Shown one piece after another: positions 1-8,664 of a stretch of 64,000 bases of DNA. A program made the translations under genes and the position numbers. The number at the start of each line of letters is the position of its first letter. Position 1 is the first letter of the stretch. Origin of the DNA: Ruegeria halocynthiae (lineage in GTDB: Bacteria > Pseudomonadota > Alphaproteobacteria > Rhodobacterales > Rhodobacteraceae); contig NZ_JQEZ01000003.1 in assembly GCF_000743705.1 (NCBI RefSeq), forward strand, positions 731,123 through 795,122. Reading direction: 5' to 3'. The notes beneath the pieces were generated by a model, which saw nothing but the letters and a program-made list of their open reading frames with translations, was not told where the DNA came from and ran no database searches.

Positions 1-59
1 AGGTCCAGAGCGGAGGGGTTACGGCGCGGTCCATGGGCCGGAATGTTAGCACGGTTCGA

Positions 60-695
60 TCAAATTCCCAAAAGCGTCGGAACCTCGGCCATATCTGAAA
101 AGACCTCGGCCCCAAGCGCAGCCAATTGCGCGCCATCCCCGTCGGCGGCATAGCCCAGACAACGCATGTTGGCGCGGATCGCAGCGGTGACACCGCTTGG
201 GCTGTCTTCGATAACCACCGCAGAAGTGGCGCCAAACTGTTCGGCCGCCGCCCGAAACATGGTCGGGTCCGGCTTGCCGACACCCAGCACGTGGGCCGAG
301 AACATCGCGCCTTTGAAGCGGTCCCACACACCGTTCTGGCCCAGCGTGATCCTCATTTTGTCGGGGCTGCCGTTTGAGGCGACACAAAACGGCACCTCCT
401 TTCGGTCAAGATGCGCCAGCAACCCTGGCACCCCTTGGACCAGGGGCACACCCGCCCGCAGGCGGGCATAGGTTTCGGCGTAAACCTCATCAATCCAGTT
501 CTCGGGCAAATCCGCCCCCAGACCGCGCGCGATCTCTTGCGCCCTAGGCATGGTTGTGCCGACAAAAAGGGACATGCATTCCGCCAAACCAAGGTGCAGG
601 CCATAACGTTCCAGGCTGTCGACCAACACTTGATTGGACAGCGGCTCGCTGTCGACCAGAACGCCGTCGCAGTCAAAGATTACCAGATCATGCAT
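60..695 (-). CDS. HAD-superfamily phosphatase (phosphoglycolate phosphatase-like)
   Basis: A 211-residue cytosolic hydrolase of HAD subfamily IA. Motif I is FDCDGVLVDS near residues 8-17, with the nucleophile and acid/base aspartates. Motif II is the SNG around residue 108, the motif III lysine lies in GVGKPDP (about 138-144), and motif IV is VIEDSPSG (about 160). The cap between motifs I and II is the helical type found in phosphoglycolate phosphatase and beta-phosphoglucomutase relatives, so a small sugar phosphate is the likely substrate; which one cannot be read. The ATG is preceded by GGAG eight bases upstream. It lies downstream of rsmD on the same strand with an 89-base gap. Confidence 0.9.
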   Translation of the reverse strand: MHDLVIFDCDGVLVDSEPLSNQVLVDSLERYGLHLGLAECMSLFVGTTMPRAQEIARGLGADLPENWIDEVYAETYARLRAGVPLVQGVPGLLAHLDRKEVPFCVASNGSPDKMRITLGQNGVWDRFKGAMFSAHVLGVGKPDPTMFRAAAEQFGATSAVVIEDSPSGVTAAIRANMRCLGYAADGDGAQLAALGAEVFSDMAEVPTLLGI

Positions 696-784
696 TATTG
701 GATCTCCGCCGGTGTCAGGTTTGGAGTAGCCGAGGCCACGCGCAGGTGCAAATCAGACGTCAGCGCGTTTTCGCCCGAACGGTT

Positions 785-1345
785 TCAGCCTGAAACATCC
801 CGCCACATCAACGAGATATGGGTATCCCCATATTTCCGCGCACCCTCTGCCGTGAACCCATCAGGGGCGGTCATTGGGGCGTTCTCTTCCCATACGATCA
901 GGGCATCGTCAGCAACCCAGCCCCCCACTACAGCGGCGCCCAGCGCCTTTTGACCCAGCGCCTTGCCATACGGCGGGTCGAGGAAGATCAGGTCACAGGG
1001 CGCACCCGGATTGTCACCCAACCGGGTCGCATCGCGGCGGATCAGCTGGGTGTGGTCGCCGCTGCGGGTCAGGTCGATGTTCTTGCGGATCAGACCCTGC
1101 GCCACGCGTCCGTCATCGACAAATATCACATGGGCCGCACCGCGCGACAGCGCCTCAAGCCCCAGCGCGCCGGTGCCTGCAAACAGGTCCAGCACGCGCA
1201 CCCCGTCAAAGTCGACTTGGTGGCCCAGCACGTTGAACAGGCTTTCGCGTACCCGGTCGGTGGTCGGGCGCAGATGCGCGCCTGCATCCCCTTTGCCGAC
1301 CGAGGCTAGCGCCCGGCCCCGGAACGCTCCGGCGATGATCCTCAC
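785..1345 (-). CDS. rsmD: 16S rRNA (guanine(966)-N2)-methyltransferase
   Basis: A 186-residue SAM-dependent methyltransferase that modifies G966 of 16S rRNA during 30S assembly. The N-terminus MRIIAGAFRGR is characteristic of RsmD. The SAM-binding loop DLFAGTGALGLEALSRGA lies at about 54-71 and the catalytic N6/N2-type motif DPPYGKAL at about 122-129. Length fits the family. The start is GTG, overlapping the stop of the upstream flavoprotein gene as GTGA, so the two genes are probably translationally coupled even though their functions are unrelated. Confidence 0.95.
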   Translation of the reverse strand: MRIIAGAFRGRALASVGKGDAGAHLRPTTDRVRESLFNVLGHQVDFDGVRVLDLFAGTGALGLEALSRGAAHVIFVDDGRVAQGLIRKNIDLTRSGDHTQLIRRDATRLGDNPGAPCDLIFLDPPYGKALGQKALGAAVVGGWVADDALIVWEENAPMTAPDGFTAEGARKYGDTHISLMWRDVSG

Positions 1346-2553
1346 GCTTTGAGCAGCGGTTTCAGATCCGCGTCCGGGTCGGCCACAACAGCCGGATCGG
1401 CGGTTTTGCCCGCGTCGATCAGGCGCTTGCCCACCATATAGGCGCGCGGGTCGTTCATCGCGTCCACCGCGATCAGCTGGTCGCCCTTGTAGTACCAGAA
1501 GGACACGGTCTGGCCCTCACCCTTGCGGGTCACGACGCGGTCGTACCCGGTGTTCAGACCCGCAATCTGCAGTTTCACGTCATACTGATCCGACCAGAAC
1601 CAGGGCGTCGCCACATAATCTTTGGCCGCGCCCAGCATGTTCTGGGCCACGATCTCGGCCTGATCAATCGCGTTGGGCACGCTTTCCAGCCGGATACGTT
1701 CGCCATTGTGCGGGAAAGAGGCGCAATCGCCCGCCGCCCAGATCGACGGATCGGAGGTGCGGCCATGGGCATCGGTCCTGATGCCGTTGTCCAGTTCAAG
1801 CCCTGCCAGCTCGGCCAGTTGGGTTGATGGCGCGATGCCGACACCGACAACGACAAAATCAACCGCCAGCTCGGAACCATCGGTCAGCACCGCCCCGGTC
1901 ACCTTGCCGTTTTCGCCAACCAGACGGTCCAGCCCGACGCCTTCGCGGATATCGGCCCCGTATTCGCTGTGCAATGTGCGGAAGTAATCGCTGGTTTCCG
2001 GCGCGGCGACGCGTTGCAGGATGCGGTCGGCCATTTCGACCAGAGTCACCTTAACCCCGCGTTTGGCGCAGACCGCCGCGGCCTCAAGCCCGATATAGCC
2101 GCCGCCCACGATCAGCGCGCGCGCGCCTTCGGTCACAAAAGGCCCCATGTCATCCACATGGGCCAGATCGCGCACCACATGCACGCCGTCCAGATCACCA
2201 CCAATGGCAGCTGGCAGGCGGCGCGGGTCTGAGCCGGTGGTCAGGGCCAGTTCGTCATAAGAAAGGACCTCATCCCCCAATGTCACGGTCTTGGTCTGTG
2301 GGTCGATGCCCGTCACGTACTGGCCCAAACGCAGCGTGATGTTGTTGTCGGCGTAAAAGCTTTCGGGGCGCAGGAACAGGCGTTCCAGCTCCATCTCGCC
2401 CAGCAGATAGGCCTTGGACAATGGAGGGCGCTGATAGGGCAAATGCGGCTCGGCCCCGATCAGGGTAATGTCCCCTTCGAACCCGTCCTTGCGCAGCCTT
2501 GCAACAAGCGATGCGCCCGCCTGCCCGGCCCCGATCACAACAATATGGCTCAT
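1342..2553 (-). CDS. NAD(P)H-dependent FAD oxidoreductase (ferredoxin/rubredoxin reductase type)
   Basis: A 403-residue flavoprotein of the class that passes electrons from NAD(P)H to a ferredoxin or rubredoxin. The N-terminal FAD dinucleotide motif is VVIGAGQAGAS (about 4-14), followed by PYQRPPLSKAYL, typical of this reductase family. A second, NAD-binding motif IVGGGYIGLEAA lies near residue 150, the FAD-contacting AAGDCAS near 280, and the C-terminal 80 residues match the reductase_C dimer domain. The start chosen is the ATG right before SHIVVIGAG; an upstream in-frame start would add 16 residues ahead of the FAD motif. No ferredoxin gene lies beside it. It is divergent from a peroxiredoxin, with 100 bases between the starts. 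Confidence 0.9.
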   Translation of the reverse strand: MSHIVVIGAGQAGASLVARLRKDGFEGDITLIGAEPHLPYQRPPLSKAYLLGEMELERLFLRPESFYADNNITLRLGQYVTGIDPQTKTVTLGDEVLSYDELALTTGSDPRRLPAAIGGDLDGVHVVRDLAHVDDMGPFVTEGARALIVGGGYIGLEAAAVCAKRGVKVTLVEMADRILQRVAAPETSDYFRTLHSEYGADIREGVGLDRLVGENGKVTGAVLTDGSELAVDFVVVGVGIAPSTQLAELAGLELDNGIRTDAHGRTSDPSIWAAGDCASFPHNGERIRLESVPNAIDQAEIVAQNMLGAAKDYVATPWFWSDQYDVKLQIAGLNTGYDRVVTRKGEGQTVSFWYYKGDQLIAVDAMNDPRAYMVGKRLIDAGKTADPAVVADPDADLKPLLKA

Positions 2554-2653
2554 AATACGCTCACCCTGTCGAATTCCCCGTGGTCTCATCCACTGGCTCA
2601 CCTATATTGCGCATGGGACTGACTCTGCAAATCCAAATGACAGGAGCACAAAA

Positions 2654-3139
2654 ATGATTTCAACAGGTGACACGCTGCCCGACGCAACCCTGACCCGGCT
2701 GGGTGCGGAAGGCCCCGAAGAGGTGCGGATTTCAGACAAGACCAAAGGCCGCAAAGTGGTGATCTTTGCAGTGCCCGGCGCATACACGCCAACCTGCCAT
2801 TCCGCCCATGTACCCAGCTTCATGCGCACCAAGGATCAGTTCGACGCCAAGGGCGTCGATGAGATCATCTGCATATCCGTCAACGACCCGTTTGTGATGA
2901 ACGCCTGGGGCGAGGCGACCGGCGCAACCGGCGCGGGCCTGACTCTGCTGGCCGATGCGGCATCCGAGTTCACAAAAGCCATCGGCATGGATTTCGATGC
3001 CCCGCCCGCCGGTCTGATCGCGCGGTCCAAGCGTTATGCGATGCTGGTCGAAGACGGCAAGGTCACGGCGCTGAACCTGGAAGAAAATCCCGGTGCCTGC
3101 GAAGTTTCCGCCGGTGAGGGCCTGCTGGAAGCAATCTGA
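2654..3139 (+). CDS. Prx5-type peroxiredoxin (type II)
   Basis: A 161-residue thiol peroxidase that reduces hydrogen peroxide and organic hydroperoxides in the cytosol. The peroxidatic cysteine is Cys48 in PGAYTPTCH, the signature of the Prx5 subfamily. Cys149, 13 residues from the end, aligns with the resolving cysteine of human PRDX5 (Cys151), so an atypical two-cysteine mechanism is plausible. Start ATG has a strong AGGAG 7 bases upstream. An in-frame upstream extension exists but lacks a ribosome binding site and overlaps the divergent gene. A hairpin terminator follows the stop. Confidence 0.94.
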   Translation: MISTGDTLPDATLTRLGAEGPEEVRISDKTKGRKVVIFAVPGAYTPTCHSAHVPSFMRTKDQFDAKGVDEIICISVNDPFVMNAWGEATGATGAGLTLLADAASEFTKAIGMDFDAPPAGLIARSKRYAMLVEDGKVTALNLEENPGACEVSAGEGLLEAI

Positions 3140-3144
3140 TCAAG

Positions 3145-3180
3145 CATGGCCCCGGCTGACCTCGGGGCCATGAATGCTAT
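3145..3180 (+). terminator. Rho-independent-like terminator after the peroxiredoxin gene
   Basis: A 10-base perfect stem (catggccccg at 3145-3154 with cggggccatg at 3163-3172) and an 8-base loop start 5 bases after the peroxiredoxin stop codon. It is followed by an A/T-rich stretch with short T runs rather than a clean T tract. Confidence 0.65.
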
Positions 3181-3241
3181 TTAACTTGATGCATCGCCCT
3201 GATCTGCCAATATTTAAGGCATACAATCAGGGAGTTCTTTG

Positions 3242-3487
3242 ATGAAACTGAAAGTTATCACTCTATTTCTGGGTACGGCGGGGGCTTTGGCCGCCTGCGG
3301 CCCGGCCCCGACACCCCAACAACAGGCGGCCCGACAGCATGAAATCGCCTGCCTCGGCGGCACATTGGGCGGTGCGTTGATCGGCGGCGCGATCGGCAAT
3401 CAGTTTGGCGGCGGGTCCGGCAAATCGATCCTGACGGCTGCGGGTGCCGCGGCCGGTGGTATCGAAGGCAACAGATTCGCATGCTGA
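3242..3487 (+). CDS. Small glycine-zipper outer-membrane lipoprotein
   Basis: An 81-residue lipoprotein. The signal peptide ends in a lipobox LAAC with Cys19 as the lipidated residue. Residues about 38-78 are rich in Gly/Ala with GG repeats (LGGTLGGALIGGAIG), the pattern of glycine-zipper two-helix proteins such as the SlyB/OsmB group, which sit in the outer membrane. A second cysteine follows at about 36 and the last residue is Cys. The ATG at 3242 is preferred over the adjoining TTG because GGGAG lies at a good distance. It heads a run of three small exported proteins on the same strand. Confidence 0.75.
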   Translation: MKLKVITLFLGTAGALAACGPAPTPQQQAARQHEIACLGGTLGGALIGGAIGNQFGGGSGKSILTAAGAAAGGIEGNRFAC

Positions 3488-3498
3488 GGAGAGCGGCA

Positions 3499-3846
3499 AT
3501 GACACGTGGAATTATCATAACCGCCGCCGTTTTTCTGGCCAGCGTCGCCTCGGCCCAGACCGTTGCGGAACTTCATGAAAATGAGCTGAAGGCCATTGAT
3601 TCTAACAACGACGGGTTCCTGTCCAAAGACGAATTCAACGCCTTTTCCGATTACGCTTTTCAGGAAATGGACGACGACAAGAACGGCACCCTGGGTCAGG
3701 ATGAGGCCAAGCCGTTTCTGGACATAAAGCAGTTTCAGAAAACGGACCGCAACAATGATAATCTCGTCTCTCGCGCAGAATATGACGCGCAGATGAACGA
3801 TGATTTTTCGGCTGCTGACCAAGATGGAAACGGGCAGCTTGATTGA
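3499..3846 (+). CDS. Exported EF-hand calcium-binding protein
   Basis: A 115-residue protein with a signal peptide (about 1-19, ending ASAQ) and EF-hand loops: DSNNDGFLSKDEF, DDDKNGTLGQDEA, DRNNDNLVSRAEY and a truncated DQDGNGQLD at the C-terminus. Loops 1 and 2 keep Asp/Asn at ligand positions 1, 3 and 5 and Glu at 12. The protein ends inside the fourth loop, so this hand cannot be complete. The start is placed at the second ATG, where GAGGAGAG lies just upstream and a signal sequence begins; an earlier in-frame ATG would put charged residues before it. Probable periplasmic Ca2+ binder of unknown role. Confidence 0.8.
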   Translation: MTRGIIITAAVFLASVASAQTVAELHENELKAIDSNNDGFLSKDEFNAFSDYAFQEMDDDKNGTLGQDEAKPFLDIKQFQKTDRNNDNLVSRAEYDAQMNDDFSAADQDGNGQLD

Positions 3847-3898
3847 TCCGGTGCGGCCCTGCGCAAGCAGGGCCAGTGCAACCAGGCAGGAGCGTGCG

Positions 3899-4210
3899 AT
3901 GAACAAATGGCTGTGTCTTGGGGTTCTGGGTGTGTTGGCCGCCTGCGACGCGCCGCAGGCCCCGGTGGTGACCGGGCCGGACGGGCAGCCGCGCATTCAG
4001 ATCAGCACCAGTGGGCTGACCTGTTACGAAACACGCTGTCTGGATATCAATCCAGCGGCGCGATCTGTGCGAATGATCGGCAATCGGACAACCCGCATTC
4101 CGGGTAATATCGACGTCAGCAGCGGTTCGGTCACCCCTGCCGAGTTCCGGCGACTGGGCGAGGTCGCCAGCCTTGCCGGTGGCATGGGATCGCGCGGAGA
4201 TCGCGGTTAG
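3899..4210 (+). CDS. Small lipoprotein of unknown function
   Basis: A 103-residue predicted lipoprotein with a short hydrophobic leader and lipobox LAAC (Cys16). After it comes a proline-rich linker and a small domain with two further cysteines (LTCYETRC) that could form a disulfide in the periplasm. I do not recognise a family. The ATG has AGGAG about 7 bases upstream. Its stop codon overlaps the stop of the convergent phhB gene by 4 bases. It follows the EF-hand gene by 52 bases and may be cotranscribed with it. Confidence 0.65.
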   Translation: MNKWLCLGVLGVLAACDAPQAPVVTGPDGQPRIQISTSGLTCYETRCLDINPAARSVRMIGNRTTRIPGNIDVSSGSVTPAEFRRLGEVASLAGGMGSRGDRG

Positions 4211-4500
4211 GCCAGCTTATCCATCTTGCGCGCCAGCTTGGCGTCCAACGCCGACAACCCACCCACGTCATGCGTGGACAGGGTCACCTCGACCGTGCGG
4301 TAGACATTGGACCATTCGGGGTGGTGGTTCCACTTCTCGGCAAAAATCGCCACCTGCGTCATCCAGCCAAAGGCGTGAACGAAATCTTCGAAGATAAAGG
4401 TCTTTGTGATCGCATCCCGGCCTTCAACCATGGTCCAGCCGTTGTTGAACAGCGGGTCCAGAAGCGGGCCGCGGGTCTCGGTCGACAATAGTTCGGTCAT
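4207..4500 (-). CDS. phhB: 4a-hydroxytetrahydrobiopterin dehydratase (pterin-4a-carbinolamine dehydratase)
   Basis: A 97-residue cytosolic enzyme that dehydrates 4a-hydroxytetrahydropterin so that the pterin cofactor can be recycled. The family signature [23 protein letters not shown] (shortened: HHPEWSNVY, then THDVGG) spans about 60-82, with the catalytic histidines included. Length is typical. No phenylalanine hydroxylase gene is visible here, so the partner must lie elsewhere or the protein serves another pterin step. Its start overlaps the stop of the upstream DUF482 gene by 4 bases (ATGA), implying an operon. Confidence 0.93.
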   Translation of the reverse strand: MTELLSTETRGPLLDPLFNNGWTMVEGRDAITKTFIFEDFVHAFGWMTQVAIFAEKWNHHPEWSNVYRTVEVTLSTHDVGGLSALDAKLARKMDKLA

Positions 4501-5684
4501 TGCTGTTCCTCCGGGTTCGATTTCCTGAACGGGCCGTATTCCGTCAGAATCTCAATCTCTTCTCCCACTGCGTGGGCCTCGGCGTCCAGATATTTCTTGA
4601 TCGCTTCGGCAAAGCCGGGGTCATTGACCCAATGCAAGCTATGCGTGCGTATGGGCAAATAGCCGCGCGCCAGTTTGTGTTCACCCTGCGCGCCGGCTTC
4701 GACCCGGGTCAGCCCTTTTGCAATGGCGATATCAATCGCCCTATAGTAGCACAATTCGAAATGCAGGCAGGGGTGATGTTCAATGCAGCCCCAATAGCGA
4801 CCATAAAGCGTTTCACGCCCGATGAAATTCAGCGCCCCGGCTATTGGCTGACCATCACGCTCGGCCAGCACCAGGGCCATATCATCGGTCATGGTTTCCT
4901 GTGCGATATCAAAGAACTGGCGGGTCAGATAAGGCATACCCCATTTGCGGGACCCGGTGTCCTGATAGAACTGCCAGAAGGCATCCCAGTGCTCGGGGCG
5001 CAGGTCATCGCCGCTCAGCGTGCGGATTTCGCCGCCAAACCCGCAGGCCTGAGTGCGTTCCTTACGGATATTCTTGCGTTTGCGCGACGATAGTGCGGCC
5101 AGAAACCCGTCGAAATCCGCGTAGTTGTCATTGAGCCAGTGAAACTGCTGCGACTGGCGCAGCATCAGACCCATCTGCTCACCTGCTAGCGCCTCGTCCT
5201 CGGTGCAGAAGGTGGCATGTAACGACGACACCTGATTGTCGGCGGCGAGTTGCACCGCGCCCTGCACCAACGCCGACATGCCCAGCGCCTCGTACCCGGG
5301 GCGCACCAGAAAGCGCCGACCCGTGGCAGGTGTGAAAGGCACCGCGATCTGCAGCTTGGGGTAATAGTGCCCGCCCGCGTTTTCATAGGCATGGGCCCAG
5401 CTGTGGTCGAAGATGTATTCGCCCTGACTGTGCGACTTGGCGTACATCGGAGCCGCTGCAATCAACATGCCGTCCAGATAGGTGGTCAGATATTGCGGCT
5501 GCCAGCCCGTGCCCTGCCCGACCGAGCCGCTGTTTTCCAGCGCCAGCAGGAACCGATGTGTGGTGAACGGGTCCAGCGGACGCCCGCCGTCGGCGACCTC
5601 GGGGCAGGCGCAGCCATCCCAGTCCTCTGCAGCAATCTGCGAGAGCGATCCCAGAACCCGAACTTCAATCTGCGCCTGATCCAT
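4497..5684 (-). CDS. DUF482 / GNAT-fold acyltransferase-like protein (COG3146)
   Basis: A 395-residue protein of the DUF482 family, which has an acyl-CoA N-acyltransferase fold related to the Fem/peptidoglycan aminoacyltransferases. Seen in the sequence: the [13 protein letters not shown] region near 38-50, the [20 protein letters not shown] stretch near 83-102, [12 protein letters not shown] near 205, and the C-terminal GEHKLARGY (about 338-346); these are conserved blocks of the family. There is no signal peptide. The biochemical reaction of the family is not established. The ATG has GGAGGGG upstream. It forms a two-gene operon with phhB. Confidence 0.85.
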   Translation of the reverse strand: MDQAQIEVRVLGSLSQIAAEDWDGCACPEVADGGRPLDPFTTHRFLLALENSGSVGQGTGWQPQYLTTYLDGMLIAAAPMYAKSHSQGEYIFDHSWAHAYENAGGHYYPKLQIAVPFTPATGRRFLVRPGYEALGMSALVQGAVQLAADNQVSSLHATFCTEDEALAGEQMGLMLRQSQQFHWLNDNYADFDGFLAALSSRKRKNIRKERTQACGFGGEIRTLSGDDLRPEHWDAFWQFYQDTGSRKWGMPYLTRQFFDIAQETMTDDMALVLAERDGQPIAGALNFIGRETLYGRYWGCIEHHPCLHFELCYYRAIDIAIAKGLTRVEAGAQGEHKLARGYLPIRTHSLHWVNDPGFAEAIKKYLDAEAHAVGEEIEILTEYGPFRKSNPEEQQ

Positions 5685-5729
5685 GTCCCCTCCGCATTTG
5701 TTCCTTATCTGTGACGGCGGGAAAAAGGT

Positions 5730-6497
5730 TCAACCCGGTCTGGGGGCCAAATACCCTTCGAAGGTCACATTGTTGGCTATGGTACGGGCCTGCGTCTCTT
5801 GTTCGGGCGATCGCACCGTCCAGCACAGGATCGGCACGCCGCGCGCCTTCAACTCGGCCACACGGGGGCGGGTCAGGTCGGCCATCTCATGGCTGATGAA
5901 ACTGGCGCCGACCCGGTCGAAATCGGGGATATCGCGCAGGTGGTCGCAGATTTTCTGCGACAGATGCTCGACCTTGGGCTGGTAGGAACAGGTCACAAGG
6001 CCGCGCGGAAGATGTGGGGCCAGGCGGGCCAGTTCGGCCACGCTGTTGGGGTTGAACGACATCAGGGCAACTGGCCCGTCATAACCTTGCAGCGCCCGTA
6101 CCGCGTCCGCCTCAAGCGGGCCAACATCAGTGCCCATCGCGCCGTCCTGATCCTTGAACTCGATCAGCAGCGGCACCTTGCCGCCGACCAACGCAAGCAC
6201 CTCGTCCAGTGTCGGGATGCCGTCCTCGGCATGCAGCAGCCCGGTGGCCTGCGCCTGCGCCGCCGTCACCTGCCGGATCGGGCCGGGCTGCCCGGTCAGA
6301 CGGGTCATGTCATAATCATGAAAGACCATGGCGCGGTTGTCTGCGGTCAGTTGCAGGTCAATCTCGATCCCGTACCCGGCTGCAACAGCGGCCCGAATGG
6401 CCGCCCGGCTGTTTTCCGGGCGGTTGTCTGTCTTGTCATGCAGCGCCCGATGCGACAGCGGGATCTGCAGGAACGCGGGCGGCAAGGACGGTGTCAT
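5730..6497 (-). CDS. Glycerophosphodiester phosphodiesterase family protein
   Basis: A 255-residue phosphodiesterase, TIM-barrel GDPD family, which hydrolyses deacylated phospholipids to glycerol-3-phosphate and an alcohol. Catalytic blocks are visible: SHRALHDKTDNRPENS near 14-29 (His/Arg and the RPENS motif), EIDLQLT near 46-52 (metal-binding Glu and Asp), and VFHDYDMTRLTG near 58-69 (second catalytic His). There is no signal peptide, so it is a cytosolic UgpQ-type enzyme. Its start overlaps the RidA stop by 4 bases. Confidence 0.9.
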   Translation of the reverse strand: MTPSLPPAFLQIPLSHRALHDKTDNRPENSRAAIRAAVAAGYGIEIDLQLTADNRAMVFHDYDMTRLTGQPGPIRQVTAAQAQATGLLHAEDGIPTLDEVLALVGGKVPLLIEFKDQDGAMGTDVGPLEADAVRALQGYDGPVALMSFNPNSVAELARLAPHLPRGLVTCSYQPKVEHLSQKICDHLRDIPDFDRVGASFISHEMADLTRPRVAELKARGVPILCWTVRSPEQETQARTIANNVTFEGYLAPRPG

Positions 6498-6949
6498 TGG
6501 ACCTCGAAAATACCTTCGATTTCAACGGCCACGCCCAGTGGCAGCGATGCCGCGCTGACCGCAGACCGGGAATGACGGCCCGCGTCGCCCAGCGCTTCGA
6601 CCAGAAAGTCCGACGCGCCATTGATCACCTGCGGCTGTGCGGTGAAATCAGGGGTCGAGTTCACAAACCCGGTCAGCTTGATCACGCGCACCAGCTTGTT
6701 GATATCGCCGCCACAGGCCGCCTTGACCTGCGCCAGCAGGTTGATCGCGCAGACCCGTGCCGCAGCTGCGCCCGCATCCACATCCATGTCGTCGCCCAGC
6801 CTGCCGGTGATCAGATCGTCAGCTTTCGATATCTGCCCCGAGACATAGACAATATTGCCCACGCGCACGAAAGGCACGTAATTTGCCGCCGGTGCCGGGG
6901 CGTCCGGCAAAGTGACACCCAGGCTTTCCAGTTTCGCTGCGATGCTCAT
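6494..6949 (-). CDS. RidA-family (YjgF/UK114) protein
   Basis: A 151-residue member of the RidA superfamily, whose best-known members hydrolyse reactive enamine/imine intermediates released by PLP enzymes. The start MSIAAKLESLGVTLP and the blocks NIVYVSGQ (about 33-40), CAINLLAQVKAACGG (about 67-81) and VINGASDFLVEALG mark the longer RidA subgroup common in alphaproteobacteria rather than classical RidA. The exact arginine of RidA that contacts substrate is not obvious, so activity is uncertain. Start ATG has AGGA upstream. First gene of a two-gene unit with the phosphodiesterase. Confidence 0.88.
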   Translation of the reverse strand: MSIAAKLESLGVTLPDAPAPAANYVPFVRVGNIVYVSGQISKADDLITGRLGDDMDVDAGAAAARVCAINLLAQVKAACGGDINKLVRVIKLTGFVNSTPDFTAQPQVINGASDFLVEALGDAGRHSRSAVSAASLPLGVAVEIEGIFEVQ

Positions 6950-7246
6950 GTACAGGTCCTCACCTAAATTCGACTCGGTGGGACGCTAACCGGGATCAAA
7001 CGGTTCGGAAAGCGTGAAACCGGCGGATTTATGGTTGTTCGCGCATTCGGCATAACATCTCTTGTTGCGAACTGTTGAACTTGTGTCACTTTACCTCGAC
7101 CTGCCCGGTGGGTTAAACGCTAGCTGTTTCAATGTGATTGAGAAACACTTATGTGACGTCGAATTGTGCCGTGTAAAGCGGTCCGAAGTAGTATTGATTA
7201 ATCGTTTGGCCCCATCAAATCCAAACGCGTTGGAGTGGCAAAGACC

Positions 7247-8062
7247 GTGTTAGGCAAACCCAGCTTAAAGCATCTGATCGCCCTGTCCCTGATGGCAATT
7301 CTGGCAGCCTGCGCAAAGCAGCCAGCCGAAGAAGCAGCGCGAAGCGAAGTTTTTGACCCCTATGAGAACGCCAACCGGGGTATCCATAAGTTCAATCTGG
7401 GCGTTGACCGGTTTCTGTTCCGCCCTGCGTCGAAAGGGTACGTCAAAATCGTGCCCGATCCGGTGGTTACCAGCTTTAACCACTTTGCCGAAAACCTGAC
7501 GATGCCCGGGCAAGCGCTGGATTATCTGTTACAGGGCAATATCAAGCAGTCAGGCAATGCGCTGCTGCGTTTTGTGATCAACACGACGGTCGGGGGCGTG
7601 GGCCTGTCCGACCCCGCTGACGAGTTGAACCTGCCGCCCGTGGATACGGATTTCGGCGAAACCCTGCATGTCTGGGGTTTTGGTGAAGGCGCTTATGTCG
7701 AGCTGCCTCTTTACGGTCCGTCCACCACGCGGGACGCAGTTGGTGTTGTGGTCAATCTGTTTTCGAATCCGATCAACTTTACCCCGGTCCGCCCAGTCGA
7801 CAACATCGGTGTCTATGCCGAGGTTGTGCGCCGGATGGGGGATCGCGGGCGGTTCTCGGACACTGTCGATTCGATCTTGTATGAAAGCGCCGACAGCTAT
7901 GCGCAGGCCCGCCTGATCTATCTGCAAAATCGCCGGTTCGAACTGGCAAGGGATGATGAGGACGCCTATCTGGATCTTTATTCCGATCCCTATGCCGAAA
8001 CCGGAACCGACCCTGTCAGGGACCCCTACCTAGACCCTTACGAGGACCCCTATGCCGAGTAA
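7247..8062 (+). CDS. mlaA: MlaA-family outer-membrane lipid asymmetry lipoprotein (VacJ)
   Basis: A 271-residue lipoprotein that extracts misplaced phospholipids from the outer leaflet of the outer membrane. A hydrophobic leader ends in lipobox LAAC, then DPYENANRGIHKFN, the family's conserved N-terminal block, and FGETLHVWGFGEGAYVELPLYGPS near 140-163. The start chosen is GTG at 7247, about 11 bases after GGAG; a GTG 12 bases earlier overlaps that site. The C-terminus carries a run of DPY units (DPYAE, DPYLD, DPYED, DPYAE). The next gene, mlaC, overlaps the end by 11 bases. mlaFEDB are not in the window. Confidence 0.92.
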   Translation: MLGKPSLKHLIALSLMAILAACAKQPAEEAARSEVFDPYENANRGIHKFNLGVDRFLFRPASKGYVKIVPDPVVTSFNHFAENLTMPGQALDYLLQGNIKQSGNALLRFVINTTVGGVGLSDPADELNLPPVDTDFGETLHVWGFGEGAYVELPLYGPSTTRDAVGVVVNLFSNPINFTPVRPVDNIGVYAEVVRRMGDRGRFSDTVDSILYESADSYAQARLIYLQNRRFELARDDEDAYLDLYSDPYAETGTDPVRDPYLDPYEDPYAE

Positions 8063-8654
8063 TCATTTGAACAGACGCGGCTTTATCGCCACTGGCCTGG
8101 CCAGCATGACGATGACCGCCCTACCCGCCTTTGCCCAGACCGAGGCCAGCGCCAAGGCTCTGGTTGTCAGTGTTGTGGACGAAATCAACCGCGTGATCGC
8201 CTCGGGTAAATCCGAAAAAGCCATGCTGCGCGAGTTTGAGAAGGTATTCGTGCAATATGCCGATGTGCCGATCATGGCGCGGTATGTGCTGGGCGTGGAC
8301 GGGCGATCTGCCAGCCCGAACCAGCTGCGGCAGTTCACCAAGGCGTTTCAGGGCTATATCTCAAACAAATACGGTCGCCGGTTCCGCGAATTCATCGGCG
8401 GCAAGGTCACGGTTCGCAACGCACGGAAGATCAAAGCCGGGTATGAGGTGCGCACCTCGGTCAAACTGCAGGGCTCGTCCCCGTTTGACGTGACTTTCCT
8501 GGTCTCGGACAAATCGGGTCGCGACAAGTTTTTCAATTTGTTCATCGAAGGGGTGAACATGCTGCTGACCGAACGGACCGAAATCGGCGCCATGCTGGAC
8601 GCGCGCGGCGGCGACCTGAATCGGTTGATCAAGGATCTGAAACGGGCAGGCTGA
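8052..8654 (+). CDS. mlaC: MlaC-family periplasmic phospholipid-binding protein
   Basis: A 200-residue periplasmic carrier that shuttles phospholipid between MlaA and the inner-membrane MlaFEDB complex. The leader NRRGFIATGLASMTMTALPAFAQ has an RR motif close to a hydrophobic stretch, so Tat export is possible. Conserved MlaC blocks are FVQYADVPIMARYVLG (about 72-87), KYGRRFREFIG (about 110-120), and the final region with DLNRLIKDL. ATG lies within mlaA, with GAGG six bases upstream, so translation is coupled. A strong terminator follows the stop. Confidence 0.9.
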   Translation: MPSNHLNRRGFIATGLASMTMTALPAFAQTEASAKALVVSVVDEINRVIASGKSEKAMLREFEKVFVQYADVPIMARYVLGVDGRSASPNQLRQFTKAFQGYISNKYGRRFREFIGGKVTVRNARKIKAGYEVRTSVKLQGSSPFDVTFLVSDKSGRDKFFNLFIEGVNMLLTERTEIGAMLDARGGDLNRLIKDLKRAG

Positions 8655-8664
8655 TCCCATCTGC

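Noticed and set aside
7062..7253. 63-residue open frame in the mlaA upstream region
   Set aside because: No ribosome site or family likeness, and it ends inside mlaA; the 300-base stretch 6950-7246 is better read as the control region for the RidA and mlaA operons, where I see no convincing promoter boxes.
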